Shown: positions 11,950-24,377, counted from the first letter of the stretch. The stretch: DNA of 64,000 nucleotides from Hydractinia symbiolongicarpus (GCF_029227915.1 NC_079884.1:10044001-10108000); one strand, 5' to 3'. Numbers and translations: made by a program. Notes: generated by a model from the sequence alone, not told the origin.

Positions 11950-12594
11950 ACTCGTCTTCTTTCGATAAAAAGTCAATATATTGTCAAACTTACGGATAAT
12001 AATCAACATTATAGGATTGGAAGATGTTGCAGTTATCTTCTTATAAAAACATTACATAATAAACCTTCTAAAATAATCAGTTCTTAGTAATTCTAGGCTC
12101 ATTAATTTGATTTTATAATATATTCAGGCGAAGTACTTTTTAATATGTTCTTAATTTTGGACAAAATCTCAGCCTGAACGTTCATGTAAACTAAGTTCTT
12201 ATAAAAAAACAAATGAGAAAGACAAGAATATTTGTAAGAAATCCACCTCTTTAATTCTTAGGTCAACTGACAGCCCTGCACATAGGCGTGTTGTATTTAG
12301 AAGCTCTTGTTACTGCCACTGTAAAAGAAGTGAGGTTATATACAGGGAAGTTCATGCCATCAAATACTAACATCTCATCTTAACTTGTGAAGCACTTAAC
12401 TTTTCTCCCCCCAAAATAAAACAATGTTTGAAGTAATTTGAATCAACACTCACCCTCACATCACTCTCTGGATGCTCTTCTTCGTAGGTCCACTAAATAA
12501 CTTACACTTTCATCAAATTGAGAATATTTGTCTGTTTCCGTTCTAAACATTTTAGATGCTGGTATTTTTGCTTTCGCTTCTTTTGCAGTCTACA
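11950..12594. other. Intergenic stretch
   Basis: AT-rich sequence downstream of the DIRS relic. No RT catalytic motif or other conserved segment was recognised. Confidence 0.4.
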
Positions 12595-12865
12595 GATAAT
12601 AACACTATTAAAAGAAAGACGAAAACGGTCACACAACAACAACAAAGCTAGCAACAACGACGACGGTCACAAAGACAACAAAAACAACAACGACGACAAA
12701 ACTAGCAACAACGACGACGACGACAACAACAACAATAATAACAGCAATAACAACTACGACGACAACGATAACGATAGCCACAACGACCACAACAACAACA
12801 ACGACGGCGACGACGACAACAACAACAAAAATGACGGCAACGACAACGACACCTACAACGACATA
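12595..12865 (+). repeat. (AAC/GAC)n trinucleotide tract
   Basis: About 260 bases of imperfect AAC and GAC triplets. Read on the + strand they give an Asn/Asp-rich 143-codon open frame (12518-12949) with no other protein features, so I treat it as a microsatellite, not a gene. Confidence 0.85.
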
Positions 12866-12949
12866 CCTGCTCTTGTTGTTACTTTAATTAAACTTCTTCT
12901 TTTTCTTTTCGTTTCTTTTTTCTATCTCCTGCAAAAAACCGTCATATGA

Positions 12950-13716
12950 AATTGAAATTTGATTCGCAAATTCCTGCTCACATAACGACGACGATTACCT
13001 CTAATTTTTGCTGCTTTTCTTTAAGAAGCGTTTCCTTATCCACAAGTTTCACAACTGCTGCCTACCCTCCTAGCAAATAGTAAGTCAGTATAAGTATTTT
13101 TAAAATAATACACTAATCGCAGTAACATTCGGTATGTGCAAATGGATTCTCAATTCAATACTGCTTGCTGCGAAACACTGTTCTACCGCCTTCGAACAAT
13201 GTTAAATACTTTACTTCCCAGTCTCCCAGTCGCTATCTTCCTTACATCCTCGCGAATTTCTGGAATGAATTCGATAAAGGGCATTAACATTTCTTCTAGC
13301 TAAAACAGAAAAAGAACAACTTTAAAATAAAACGTTCCGAAGGATGTCCTAAAGATCTGGTTAAGTTCTCCGTCATACGAAGAATGTAAGTGTTACGACA
13401 TTCAACACCTTCTCGGCTAATGAGAAATTAATAACATTCGCCCGGCCGCTCCTCCCACAGAAGTAAAGCCAATTTCCTACTCCCCATCATTGGCGCCAAA
13501 TAGTTCAAAATTCTGGTGAAATATTTTGCAATATAATTCAAAACTGCATGGTTCGGCGTTTGCTCAAATTTTCTCACTTGCTTAATGTAAATATTAGATT
13601 GCTTTACTAATGCTTGCATCAACTGAATAACGGTACCTGTGTCAATCGAGTCTAAAAAAATATTTTTCAGAAAGATTAAATTTCCTCATTTTGATGTATT
13701 AGACAGAATGCATCTA
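12950..13716. other. Intergenic stretch
   Basis: No conserved coding signal was recognised on either strand. Confidence 0.4.
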
Positions 13717-14993
13717 CAGTGGACACCCTCTATCTCGAACAAAAATTCTGGTCCCTTGTTGTGGCAATGAAGAAGTAGACAAAGTAGTTGTTAAATGGTT
13801 CTTATTGCAAAGAAGCCAAAATGTTCCAATTGACGACCCAATGCTAAAAAAACTCTTCAATTTGCAGAAAGTCTTAATTTAATAAATTTTAAAACATCAG
13901 ATCGAGGGGTAAGAAATCAGTACAGTTTCAACAAAAGGTTATCTTTAAAGTTCTCTTTTAATCTATAAGTTCTCTTATGATAAAATATCTACCATACACT
14001 TTTATTCTGATAGATGGTGAACACAAGGTACCTGGATATCATTGTCTTTTCTAAGATTTATTGTTTTTCCATTCATAGTGATGATATACTTTCTATAGGG
14101 ATCGGCATGTATTGCGATAATCAATAATTGTCATACCCAAACCGCAATTGCAAATTTAAACAACAGTCAACTCATGTTTTTACCACCAAATCATTGTCGA
14201 CACTTAAACCAATGCACCCAAAGTTTGATATGCCGCCCTAAAACACATTACCGAGGAAGGGTTATACGTATTCTACGTCGAGCCTTGTCCAGAAATTTCA
14301 ATTTTAAAAGCTATAAAATACTGGTTGATTCTTGGAAAGTCATAACCAAAGAAACCATCGTGAACTGTTCAGGAAGGCCGGAATGGTGTTCAACAAGCTG
14401 CTATTGCTCATGCAGAAGATCTATTTAAGGATCTTCAAGAAAGTTTAGATTAATTGCAAAAAGTCATTCTTTATTCATAACAGATGTCACAGCCATTACA
14501 TTAGTGAACTGACGATGTTTTTGCAACTGTATCCAAGATTTCTAAAGGTGATATTGCAGAAGACATAAGGAAGGGGTGAGAAAACGAGGGAGAGCAATGA
14601 CAAGGCTTCAATCGAAGAAATTTTTTGATCCCATTGTGGAAAAGCCGTCAAGATCAGAAATTAGGTCTGCTTTAGATGTGTTAAAAGATACTACAATATT
14701 TAGCGACAAAGTTTGGACAGATGAAAAGACTTATTCTTTAGCTTAAAACGGCTAAGCGAACACGAGACTGAAATTTCTCAACAAAAGAGATGTTACAGAT
14801 TGTTTAAACATGTTTAAATTTATCTAATGTATAGTATTTCATAAATATAAGAAAAAAAGACACTTGAGCATTTTGAACGTAAAGTCTAATGCATCTTCAA
14901 TATCCCTTTTTTGCTTTGTTAGCTAACACTATTTTCCAACTTTCGCTACCTGGAACAAATTCTTGCGAGTTCGAGATAGAGAGAGTCAACATG
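13717..14993 (+). mobile_element. Tigger/pogo-type DNA transposon relic
   Basis: Terminal inverted repeats are visible: CAGTGGACACCCTCTATCTCGAAC at the left (13717-13740) and its imperfect mirror ending GTTCGAGATAGAGAGAGTCAACATG at the right, with TA before the left end. Inside are scrambled pieces of a DDE transposase on the + strand. These include the CENP-B-type helix-turn-helix segment VVVKWFLLQRSQNVPIDDP with INFKTSD (about 13775-13930), a LPPN...LKPM-like stretch, then WKVITKETIVNC and FRKAGMVFNK (about 14335-14400) and PSRSEIRSALDVLKDTT near the end. Many frameshifts and an internal deletion make it dead. At about 1.28 kb it is roughly half the usual autonomous length. Confidence 0.85.
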
Positions 14994-15263
14994 GAGATAT
15001 TTTATTTCTTAGAAAACAGATGCACACAAAAAGCTCTTAACACATTGAGATGAGCTTCTTTTTGCGAATTGCATAAATTAAAAACGTCATAAAATGTGTC
15101 GAATATATTATTAAAACTATCTTCATTGGTTCATTTACGTTAAGCTTAACTGACGTCAAATATGAAACTTGTTTTTACAAAAGTGACTTTTCTAAAGTTT
15201 CTCATTGCAAACAGACGTGATATTGCTTTGAATATTTAATCTTTGTGATTTTATTTGAACAAT

Positions 15264-17076
15264 ATGATGGCAAGTTACAGTGAAGTTGTAAAAAGTATGG
15301 ACGGAGGTGAGCGCATGCGCCTGTTGTTGAAGAAAGTTCAGGACGAGTTGAAAGTGGCGAAAGAGGCGTTGAAGAAGAAGGAGAAGGAGCATGCAGATGT
15401 TGTGATTGAGTATGAAACAGAGATTGCAGACTTGGAGAAGGAGAAAAACATGTACGCACGAAGGTATCAGGATGTTTACAACATCACCGATCAAGTGGTT
15501 CATTGGAAAAGAAAGTATAAAGATTTGGAAAGAAAACTTGAAAAGCATGATGCTGTAGCAAAGAAAAAGGATGAACAGATCGAAGAGTTAAAGAAAGAGA
15601 ACGCAAGCTTACAAGTACAAGCTAAGAAGAAAAGTTTTAAGAAGGAGTTCAAAGCAGCGCAAGGTGAAATCGCAAAGTTGAAAGAAGAAAACATGAAGCT
15701 GACTGACCAGCTGTTTGAGAAAGCTAAAATGGTGCGATTTTTGTACGAAAAGGTGAGCAGTGCAGAGGAGGTTGTTAACGCTCATAAAAAGCACCACGAA
15801 GAAGCAACGCATCAACTGAAGGAAAAGAACTCTGTGTTAAAAGCAACCGTTCTAAAGTTGAAATTGAAAATGAAGAAGAAGAACGAAGAGAGTAAAAATC
15901 GGCATGATGTGGCGAAGAAGTTGCGAGAAAAAGTTATCCAGTTGAAGAAAAGAAACGAAAAGTTGAGAGAAGACCTGAAACAAAAAGACGACGTTGAAAA
16001 AGATGGAAAGTCAAAGAATGCGACAGTGAAAGGAGAAGAGAAAAGAGAACTCGTGCTTGATCAAAAGAAAGATGGCTTTGGCAAAACGCTCGATTTTTCA
16101 GAAAGGTACGTAAATGTTAGAATATTATTTTTACAAATATAAGTTTATCGTTAGCACGAAAAATATCTCGAACGTGAGTGAAGAGGAGCAAGATTAATCA
16201 TATTTTCGACTTTGAGTGCAAAATTGAAAAACTTTAAATAATGGCGCTAAACTGGCGGAGTTTTAATTAAAAAGTTGTTTATTTCATTTATTCATTTAGA
16301 AGATAAATGCATAGGTCAAAAAATGGCTATAAAACTTGGAAACAGGTAAAAACAAAAACATGAAACACTCAATATAAAGTTTAAAACAACTTACTGAAGC
16401 AAAACTACATTATAACACCAAACATATCATCAAACTCCAATATTAAACGTTCAACCAAAGAAAATAAATATAAATCGCTTTAGTAATATTTTTTAGTTTA
16501 GTTCTAAATTGTCGCGAAAAACGTTAAATTAAAAATATAAACACTCTTTCAAAATGCGTTGCATTTCAACATACTGTTTTGTTTTGAAGATTCGAATGTT
16601 CTTCTGAGTTTTCGAACAACGCATTCGAATGCTGTAGAATTTAATTCAAAAGCCGCTTCATTCAAAGTTTTTTTTTTCTAATAATAAACTAGTTATCACA
16701 CATAGCTTGTTCAATATGTAGTATATTTTACTTGCATAAAGGCTCGACAAATAATTTTCTGCGAAAGCTGAAAACATACGCCGTTTTGCACTCGGCACCG
16801 TGCGATAACTGGTACTTATAACCTCTGCTCTTTTAACTCTAAAATCGAACATTTCTTTTTAGTTCCATCAAAATTACAAAGAAAAGTGAAGAGATTAAAA
16901 AGGCCAGTGTCATCAAGAAAATAAAACCGCTTACCAAAGCCATCATTACCGACGGCCGTCAAAAAACCGACAAAGTTACTACGGCTGATGTTGCCGACGA
17001 AGCACGTCAAAACGACATTATCAATAACAACGACGACGATTTGAATGCCGACATCGATTTTTCTTTTTTTATGTAG
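15264..17076 (+). CDS. Two-exon lysine-rich coiled-coil protein, family unknown
   Basis: Exon 1 (15264-16105) and exon 2 (16863-17076) join in phase 2 across a GTACGT donor and a TTTCTTTTTAG acceptor, giving 351 residues and a TAG stop. Nearly the whole first exon is heptad-like with abundant K and E, for example KKVQDELKVAKEALKKKEKE and EIAKLKEENMKLTDQL, predicting one long coiled coil (residues about 20-270). Exon 2 adds a basic then acidic tail ending in an Asn/Asp run and DIDFSFFM. I chose the first of two adjacent ATGs; an in-frame TTG lies nine bases upstream. Open frame, composition and splice agreement make it a credible gene. Long charged coiled coils resemble many cytoskeletal or scaffold proteins, so I assign no function. 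The antisense frames are shadows. Confidence 0.68.
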
Positions 17077-17885
17077 TTTCTTTGTGTCGAGCAACAGGGA
17101 AGGGGGTTGAGGAGCGGTAGAGGTGGTAGGCGTTGGCAAGAGATTCCAACTGGACGTGAAACATGGGAGAACAAAGTGGTACACCGCAAGAACAAGCTGC
17201 AGAGCTGGAAAAGTACAGAAAGAGTCGGGAAAATCGAGACGAATCAACGCAACTGAGTAAACAAAAACAACGTTACAGAGAAAAAAGTTATTAAAAAAGT
17301 ACAACTGGATTTGGTGCGAGAGCAGAAAAAAGACATGAGAACTAAAACTGAAAGACTCCTAAAACGTAGCTCAGCAGACTTAGAATGTATCGAATCCATG
17401 AAAGTTAAGATCTAGAACAATAGAAATGAGTGTACAGAAAGAAGAATGATTTACCATCAAAGGGTGGGGAAAGCCCTGCCATGTGGAGAAGAATGTTTTT
17501 GGGTTTAACTTGAAATGTTTCTTCTCCACGTGGCAGTGTCTTCTAGTAAAAGAATCAAAACGGAAATCCAAAAGAACACTTAATGTCAATACATTAGTTA
17601 CTTCACTAACTTGTAATTGTACTCCTTTTTACCTTCTAGTCAATCTTACTTTTTACAAAGAAAATCTACACACGACAGGCTAGCCAAGCAAAGTAAAATT
17701 GCAAAGTATAGAGTCAGGCCAGTGTAACCAAAACCAAATGCGAATAAAAAATTCTGAAATGTTCTTACCACAAAGAGCATTGTGGATTTGTACCTTCTTC
17801 TCTAGAAAATTAAAAAAAGATTATTAAAAAAATAACTAACAACGCAAAACATGCTTCCATGAATCTCTCTCGAAGAGTTTCAAAA
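17077..17885. other. Downstream flank of the coiled-coil gene
   Basis: The first 250 bases or so are purine-rich with K/E-like words in broken frames, possibly 3' UTR or decayed coding sequence. The stretch also contains the hairpin at 17476-17536. No other gene was recognised. Confidence 0.35.
17476..17536. repeat. 18-bp inverted repeat (hairpin) with 25-nt loop
   Basis: CTGCCATGTGGAGAAGAA at 17476-17493 is mirrored by TTCTTCTCCACGTGGCAG at 17519-17536 with one difference that becomes a G-U pair in RNA. It may be a small fold-back element or part of a structured transcript. Confidence 0.7.
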
Positions 17886-17888
17886 TTA

Positions 17889-18332
17889 TAGGTCATCATC
17901 ATTCACCATTCTCATATCATTCCTTTCTAAACGGTCAAGATCTTCCTGCTTCACTGCCCATGTCTCACTACCGTACAGCATAACACTTCTTACACAGGCC
18001 TCATACAACCTCATACAATCTTTTAACTCAATTGACAAGACTCTGCTAGTCAACAAAGGAAGTAACTCTCTGAACTTTTTCCAAGCAGAACCTATCCTGC
18101 AAGTAACACTTCTTCCAACACCCCCTTCACTGTCCAACATATCACCTAAGTAACAGAAGTTCTCAACTATCTCTAACGAGCCACTGTTGTACATCATTGA
18201 AGCTGGAAATACTTTATTCTTTATAATCTCACCTTTGCAACGCTTGCATACAAACTGAATGTCAGCTCTTAACCTTCCATTTCTGCAAACTTTTTTCAGC
18301 TTCGCGGTGATTATGAGCATGCAGCGGAACAT
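17889..18332 (-). pseudogene. Non-LTR retrotransposon relic, reverse transcriptase C-terminal part
   Basis: The minus-strand frame contains NSGSLEIVENFCYLGDML, GSAWKKFRELLPLLTSRVLS and CVRSVMLYGSETWAVKQEDL, typical of the thumb and C-terminal part of LINE reverse transcriptases. It aligns closely with the plus-strand copy at 43260-43935. After NDMRMV the frame jumps straight to a short GATGATGA tail, so the last part of the coding sequence present in the other copy is missing. Both copies lack the 5' two thirds or more of a full element. The clade is uncertain (RTE- or CR1-like). Confidence 0.85.
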
Positions 18333-18694
18333 TACTCCTGTTAATATTCCTGTTAATAGAAAAGTTGGAGATTAATAAACATTCCAATTTTTCCAATCAT
18401 ATTTTACTTTTAAAGGAAAAAAAATAAAATAGACTACCCACCGCGAACAACTTCTCTGTTTGTTCTGCTTCTTGAAAAACATTCGTGCTGAAATCCAAAG
18501 CTGACACGACTCGTGAAAGATATATTTATGGAAAATACGACTGACCGGCATAACACACATCACAGAAGGCATTAGCAGAAAGGGGCAGGCGAGGAACAAG
18601 TAAATAAGTGAGGTAAAACAAATATCAAAGAAAGACTAAATTAAATAAATGACCAACATATGGGAAATAATCAATCCCCTGATTGAAACCATAA

Positions 18695-20160
18695 AGCCCT
18701 GTATCCACTAAAAGCGGTTAAGCCATCGCTTTGTTCTATCGCTAAAATTTTAGAACTTGCTTTAATTGACACGAAATTAGTTCCATCGCTTTTTTTAGTT
18801 CTATTTTTTAGACCTTTGGTCTATTTTGGAAAGCGATAGCAATAAAACAAATTTCATTTCTATCGGCTTAAAAAATAGACCAAATGCTAAGGATTTTTTC
18901 AAATGCCACATTCTAATTCGAATTTTAAAAAAACCATTCAAAGTTCAAAAAAACGCTCGAATGTATATGTTGTGAGAAAGGTTGATTGGATGCTTTAATG
19001 TTTTGTTTTTGAAATCAATTTGCACGTTTGGTCATTGGAATAGGATCATGGTTAGAAAAACAATCAATATACGTGAAAAGAAGGAAATTTTATCAGCTTA
19101 CGTTTAAGAAATAGTATTTAATGGCACAAGCGACATTGGAGTTGGCAAGAACGGAGCAATCATTTTTGGATCCCTATTGTCCAATATCCACGAATGTAAA
19201 ATTGTATTTTGCATCACAAACTGCCAGTAACTCAGACTGAAAAACCCTTTATAGTTGTGAAATAACATTCCGCTTTTGGGGGACCTGAATACGTGTGTGC
19301 TTCCCATCGATAGTACCGATGACGTGAGGAAATTGCCACAACTCTTCAAAAGCTTCTTTTATCTTTTTTTTCATTACTTTCGGTTTTTAGGGGCATTGAG
19401 AGAAATTTTGGAAATTACGCGGCACAATATTTCACATGTTTCACTTATAATGCGGCTGACAGTCTTCTTCTCCGTTGGGAAAAGATAAGTCAAGGATATT
19501 TACGAGTCCCCAGATGCCAGAAAACGTAACAATAGCATTAATCTTCTTTGTGAAGGAAAATTGCTTTTAAAGATTTTTGTCTTTCTTTACTATCAAAAGA
19601 GCAACAAGCGACAAAAGATGTTCCATCCGTTCGAGTGACATCCTAAAAAAGTTGAAAATGGGTATATTATTAGACCCTTTATCGAGGGAAAATAGAGTTG
19701 TCAAAAAAATAACAGTGAACATCGCAAAATCTTACTTGAAGTATGACTCTTCCCGGCCCGGGGGGTCCAGGGGGGGGGCAGCACTGACGCCAAGACGCAA
19801 ATTTCTGGACGCTAAAAGTTTAGGTCTTTCTTTATCAAATAAGCCTGAAGTGAGCATCTAGTTCCTTTTTGTTCTTGAGTTATAGTCAATTGAAGTAGGA
19901 ATAAAAGTTGTGTCAAAATTGGGAATTTTGACAAACGAACCGCACTACGAGGGTTAAGTGCCTCATTACTCTCTATTTTTGTATCAAATGACAATAATCT
20001 CTTTGGCGCCTATCGCTTTGCGTGTCCATATCATTTCAGTGGACGCGCTATAGCGATAGTTCTGAAACAAAACGATGACATAAATTTATAGCGATAGATT
20101 CCATCACTTTTCAGAAATAGAGATTAGCTCTATAACCTTCAGTGGACACAATGAACCCAT
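18695..20160 (-). mobile_element. PIF/Harbinger-type DNA transposon relic
   Basis: Minus-strand pieces between about 19080 and 19350 spell WQFPHVIGTIDGKH, NYKGFFSL and, in a shifted frame, LLAVCDAKYNFTFVDIG. These are the first catalytic Asp region and the following strand of Harbinger DDE transposases. Several frameshifts separate them. The likely ends are imperfect inverted repeats: CCCTGTATCCACTAAAAGC at the left (about 18697) and, inverted, TTCATTGTGTCCACTGAAGG at the right (about 20153). ATCGCTTT/AAAGCGAT words recur inside both ends. The target duplication was not resolved. The usual second Harbinger gene was not recognised. Confidence 0.75.
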
Positions 20161-20168
20161 AACAAAAC

Positions 20169-20408
20169 GCCGTAAACACGGCTATCTAACGAGATATGAC
20201 GTAAAGAGACACTACCATATAACGTGATGTGACTTAGAAAATACTACTATATAACGTGATGTGAGGTTGAAAACACTACTATATAACGTGATGTGACGTG
20301 AGAGACACTACTATATAACGTGATGTGACGTAGTAAACACAACTATATAACGTGATGTGACGTAGAAAACACAACTATATAACGTGATGTGACGTAGAAA
20401 ACACTACC
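20169..20408. repeat. Minisatellite, 32-bp unit, about 7.5 copies
   Basis: The unit reads approximately CACTACTATATAACGTGATG followed by TGACGTAGAAAA, repeated head to tail with a few substitutions. It directly follows the right end of the Harbinger relic. TGACGT, a CRE/ATF-like word, occurs in most units. Confidence 0.9.
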
Positions 20409-20707
20409 ATGTGACGCAGAGTTAGCTTCACATAATTTTCTAATAATTACGTCAGCTTAAGCAAGTTCGCCTCAGCTTAAGCAAGTTCGTTGTCATGATG
20501 TGGAAACTTCAGGTCTACACCACCAGTATGTACGTCAATGGTGCTTTCCAAAACATTGCTTGCAACATGACTGAACATTCTATATGCCAGCCAGCTAAAA
20601 CGAAAAAGTATGTTATTTTATAGAATTATTTTGTACATTTTAAATACGATTTCATTTCTACGAATCTTAGATGCGGACATTCTATCAGCAACAGTTTAAA
20701 CAATCCC

Positions 20708-20747
20708 ACCTCGTCCCTAAACGTACACGATAACCTAGGGACGAGGT
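20708..20747. repeat. 12-bp perfect hairpin ACCTCGTCCCTA
   Basis: ACCTCGTCCCTA at 20708-20719 is exactly mirrored by TAGGGACGAGGT at 20736-20747. The CCTCGTCCC word links it to the fold-back family at 3787-3893. Confidence 0.7.
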
Positions 20748-22010
20748 TGTGTACAGCCTTCAATGTGATAGGAAACTACAATAGAAGTTAACTTTTTATT
20801 TTTTTTTTTATTTTTTTTTTTTTATAAGTTAAATTTTATTCCTCTGCTTACGTTTTAGCATGTGACTGTTATCCGCCAGGTAACGATGGCAAATGTTTAC
20901 AATCTACCTCATCAGCTAATGTTCTTGGACAGTGCAATTGTAAACCTGGTATCTACGAACGACGTTGCGATCAGTGTCTTCCTGGAAAATGGGGATACAT
21001 CGTTCCTACCGTGGGAGCATGTTTCGGTAAACATATTTTATCTCCATGCTAAAATTAACGTTATCTAAGTACGCGATCAATTATTTCCAAACTTCCAAAG
21101 TTTTCGATCTTCTAGAGTTAAGGGTGATGTTTTAACTACGGGACATGAAAAAGTTCGACGAATTAAACACTTGAATTGAGAAGATGAATTTTAGCAGAAT
21201 GGAAACTAGTTTTACTAAGCAGGCTTTGGGACAACGATTCATTAAAATTGTGTTCTGCTATGTTTCTGTATAAACGTGAAAATGAAGACAAATCCACTTC
21301 TGAAACATAAAAATATGATAGACAAACTAATTGTAAATAAAAATATACAAAGTATTAGAATTAAACAAACTGTGCTCTTTAAGCTTCACTGGCGCGCTAT
21401 AAACTTCAACGTGCGTTTATATACATTTTAATATTTCTAGACTGTAACTGCAATGTGTTCGGTACTTTACACAACATCAAACATGCAACCCCTACAACGG
21501 CCAATGCACATGTAAAGCGCTCACGTATAAAAGTCAATGCAATGTTTGCAAAAATAACTACTACAGATTTTGGCCGGCAACGACTGCATCCCTTGTGCGT
21601 GCAATCCCGGTGGAGCCAACCCTTCTTGCAATAAGATCACAGGTGGGTATCAGCAGTCTAGAGCTTTTATAATTTTTGTGCGTATTCCGTAAATATTTAA
21701 GTCCCTCAACGTAATTCCTTTTTAGGAATTTGTTCATGCAAAACTGGAGTGACTGGCCCAACATCTCATCGAGTTCAATCAGGATTTTTCTTCCCCAGTT
21801 TTACGCACATCAAATATAAACCTGAATTCTCTTCGGCGAACGGTTCTTTTATCGGCCATTTTCTGGGGCGTATTTATGCGAGATTTTTTTTCACAAGAAT
21901 GCAACATTTTAATCATAGCAAGAAGTCGCTCGGCTTTTAATATGGGAGAAATAGTTGATAGAAAAAGTTGGAGACTTGATTCCTGCATAGTTCGATTCTC
22001 TAAATGCGTA

Positions 22011-22247
22011 CCGTAGGATTAAGCGCCGGGCGCTTATTTATTATCTCGGGTCCAAGGGTGGGCGCTTAACAATTTTTTTGAGCTTTCTGGAATGAAGCAT
22101 ACTTTTTTTAGCCTTCCCAAATACCAGGAGTACATAGATAAGCCAGTGAGTGTTTGATCTTCCATAGTGGGGGGAGGGCGCTTATTAAATATTTTTGGTG
22201 TTTCAAGTGGCAGCTATTCGATGGGGCTCTTAATCAAGTCTTTACGG
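22011..22247. mobile_element. 237-bp MITE with CCGTA termini, TA target site
   Basis: The left end reads TA-CCGTAGGATTAAGCGCC; the right end mirrors it (GGCTCTTAATCAAGTCTTTACGG-TA). The ends resemble those of the pogo-like element at 55927-58339 (CCGTAAATGATCGAATAAGC), so it is probably a non-autonomous relative. It lies between exons of the laminin-like relic. Confidence 0.7.
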
Positions 22248-22269
22248 TAATAATGATCAATTCAGTTAA

Positions 22270-23390
22270 TTTGCAATATTTATCTGGTTTTCAAGATTGG
22301 TAAGCTAAAGAACAAGAAGATATACTCAGCAACTGAAAAATATATTTGTGTGTAATTTTGCAACCGCTGTTTGAAATATTTGAAAGGAGTGAGACACAAA
22401 TCTCTTTCCACTTTGTAACCAAATCTGCCGAAAGGGAGCTGTTTAGGGAAAGCAAATTCTTCACAGTGTTCGTCAGTGAGGATATTATGTGGTACTTTAT
22501 TTTCATCGGGTGCTATTTCAAGCAATTCTTCTGGAAAATCTAAGGGAAGTGTAAAGCTTTCTACTACAGGATATCGAAACTTATCTAGGTAATTTAGGGT
22601 TTGTTTCAAGGTTATCATCAACTTCAACTTCTATATCTATTTTCTCAGTTCTGCATGTATTTGATTCAAATCTATCGTAATCTCAGCATATAGATGATTA
22701 TTGACTTTGAGAAAAAGTAAAGCTTCGTTAAGTTTTGCTGGAGATACAGGTTGAAAATAAACATGACCCTTGAAATGTAACCTCCTTTTGAGTTTCACAA
22801 ACAAAATAGAACTATTTGAGGAATTCCATGGCAAGATATTACACAAGTCATCCAAGTCAATCAGTATATTGCATATGGCATCTTTGATTTTTGGAAATTG
22901 TACTTTTGGCATAATCATCTTTTTAAATAATAATCGTTTAGAAATAGGAGCAGATTCTAAGCAATTTAAGGACTGTAAACACTATGGCACATGGTCGACG
23001 AACAGTTTATTATGTACAGCTTGACAAGGCATTTTATTTTTCCTACACTTTTTAGAACAAATCAGACATATGTAGCATGTACCATCACGAGACTGCACTC
23101 CAGTATTAATCAATTGTAACAATTTCAGGGTAAAGAGTTCTGCACAAAGATTTTCGTGGACTTTCTATAAAGTGGACGGTTACATATAAAACACATATAT
23201 AATAGATCACAAAAGTTTTAGTTCGAAAAGTTTGCACACACTTCTCATAGCTCTGTGAAATTTCATAGGGGCTAAACTTTTCACAACTTTGATTCGTTTC
23301 ATGAGATTGTTGCACTGTTTGTACCTTACTCTTGGTTGTATCAGAGAAAGTTGCACAGCTCATTTTAACTAATGAAGAAACAGTATTACG
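22270..23390 (-). pseudogene. Helitron-encoded protein relic (N-terminal region)
   Basis: Read from 23390 down to 22270, three frames line up as the N-terminal part of a Helitron Rep/helicase polyprotein. First comes a Cys-containing piece (ICVLYVTVHF frame; CLICSKKCRKNKMPCQAVHN in another frame). Then a DUF6570-like piece at 22918-22637 has VKLKRRLHFKGHVYFQPVSP and ALLFLKVNNHLYAEI. Then a Helitron_like_N-like piece at 22627-22280 has PHNILTDEHCEEFAFPKQLP, FGYKVERD and PFKYFKQRLQNYTQ. Separate frames and the lack of Rep HUH or helicase motifs downstream show a truncated, decayed copy. No Helitron termini were recognised. Confidence 0.75.
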
Positions 23391-24377
23391 ACGATTTCGT
23401 TTCTTTTTATTATCGACGGTTCATTTGCACATACTTCCGTGTTGTTTCAGTAATTTCATTCGTTAATTTGACACACTAAACTGTGTACTGTACCATAATT
23501 TTTTGTGGCAAACTCATGCATGTGTGTACAATGTAAGTCGACACAGAAAATATATCTTCAGATTTCAAAATCATAGCTGTTCTGGTTCACCAAATTGATT
23601 TCGAGCATGAGAATCAATAATGAAACATATAATAATTACAATAATAACGAAAATAACATATAATAATGAAAGAATACATAATAAAATATATCGCGAAGAA
23701 CTAATGACAGAAAAGCAATATCCCTCACAGAAGAACAGTATGCCTACATGATTATAATGCTGTTGCGACAAATTATTGATGAGTTCTAGCAAGCAATTAG
23801 ACCCACAGTGCGGAAAGCCAAAAAAATTTGCATCATGTATAAGATCAACCTGAACTTGTACATTCTCAATCAGAAATATTCTGGATAATTCTGGACATGA
23901 CAAAAATTCTGTACTCCCTTTTGTTCGAAGAAGTACAAGGCATCTAATAACAAGTGAGCAGTATCAAGTTGAACTTAAAAACACAACAGGACAATGCAGA
24001 AAAAAACTTGACGGAGAACTCCTCGCTGCATGTAAACCGAATGAAAAGATGGTTCTTCGAAAGAAGTATGCTTTCGTTGATGCACTGCCAGATTTTTCCA
24101 AAGCACACGCGTGGATGCGCGATTGAACGGGAAAGGTTATGAACTATTCATTCTTTAGGACGCCGCTGGATTCAAAAACTGGTTTTCTCCTAGTTAACAA
24201 GTTTGACTTTTTTATGTACGTTAACAAAAACACACATTCCCAGGGTTTTTTACCTGATGTCATAGCCACTGTCGCTTACTTGACGGATAACAAGTTTCTT
24301 TTCCGTCGAGCAGGCAAGATCTCGTGGTAACGCGTTTGTGAAAAATATTTGAATACTTTTTAACTGGTGCGTTTTAG
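23391..24377. other. Stretch between Helitron relic and laminin-like exon
   Basis: A 110-codon minus frame (23571-23903) with a hydrophobic segment and two short plus frames are present, none recognised. They may be more decayed transposon sequence. Confidence 0.35.

Noticed and set aside
12518-12949. 143-codon Asn/Asp-rich open frame
   Set aside because: It is the translation of an AAC/GAC microsatellite; the flanks have no coding character.
15192-15815. Three minus-strand frames of 64-118 codons
   Set aside because: Shadows of the lysine-rich coiled-coil exon (Leu/Phe-rich because they are antisense to Lys/Glu codons).
16816-17304. 162-codon minus-strand frame
   Set aside because: Antisense of exon 2 of the coiled-coil gene and its flank; no features of its own.
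23571-23903. 110-codon minus frame with a hydrophobic segment
   Set aside because: Isoleucine/valine run comes from an ATA/ATT-rich stretch; no recognised domain and no exon borders.
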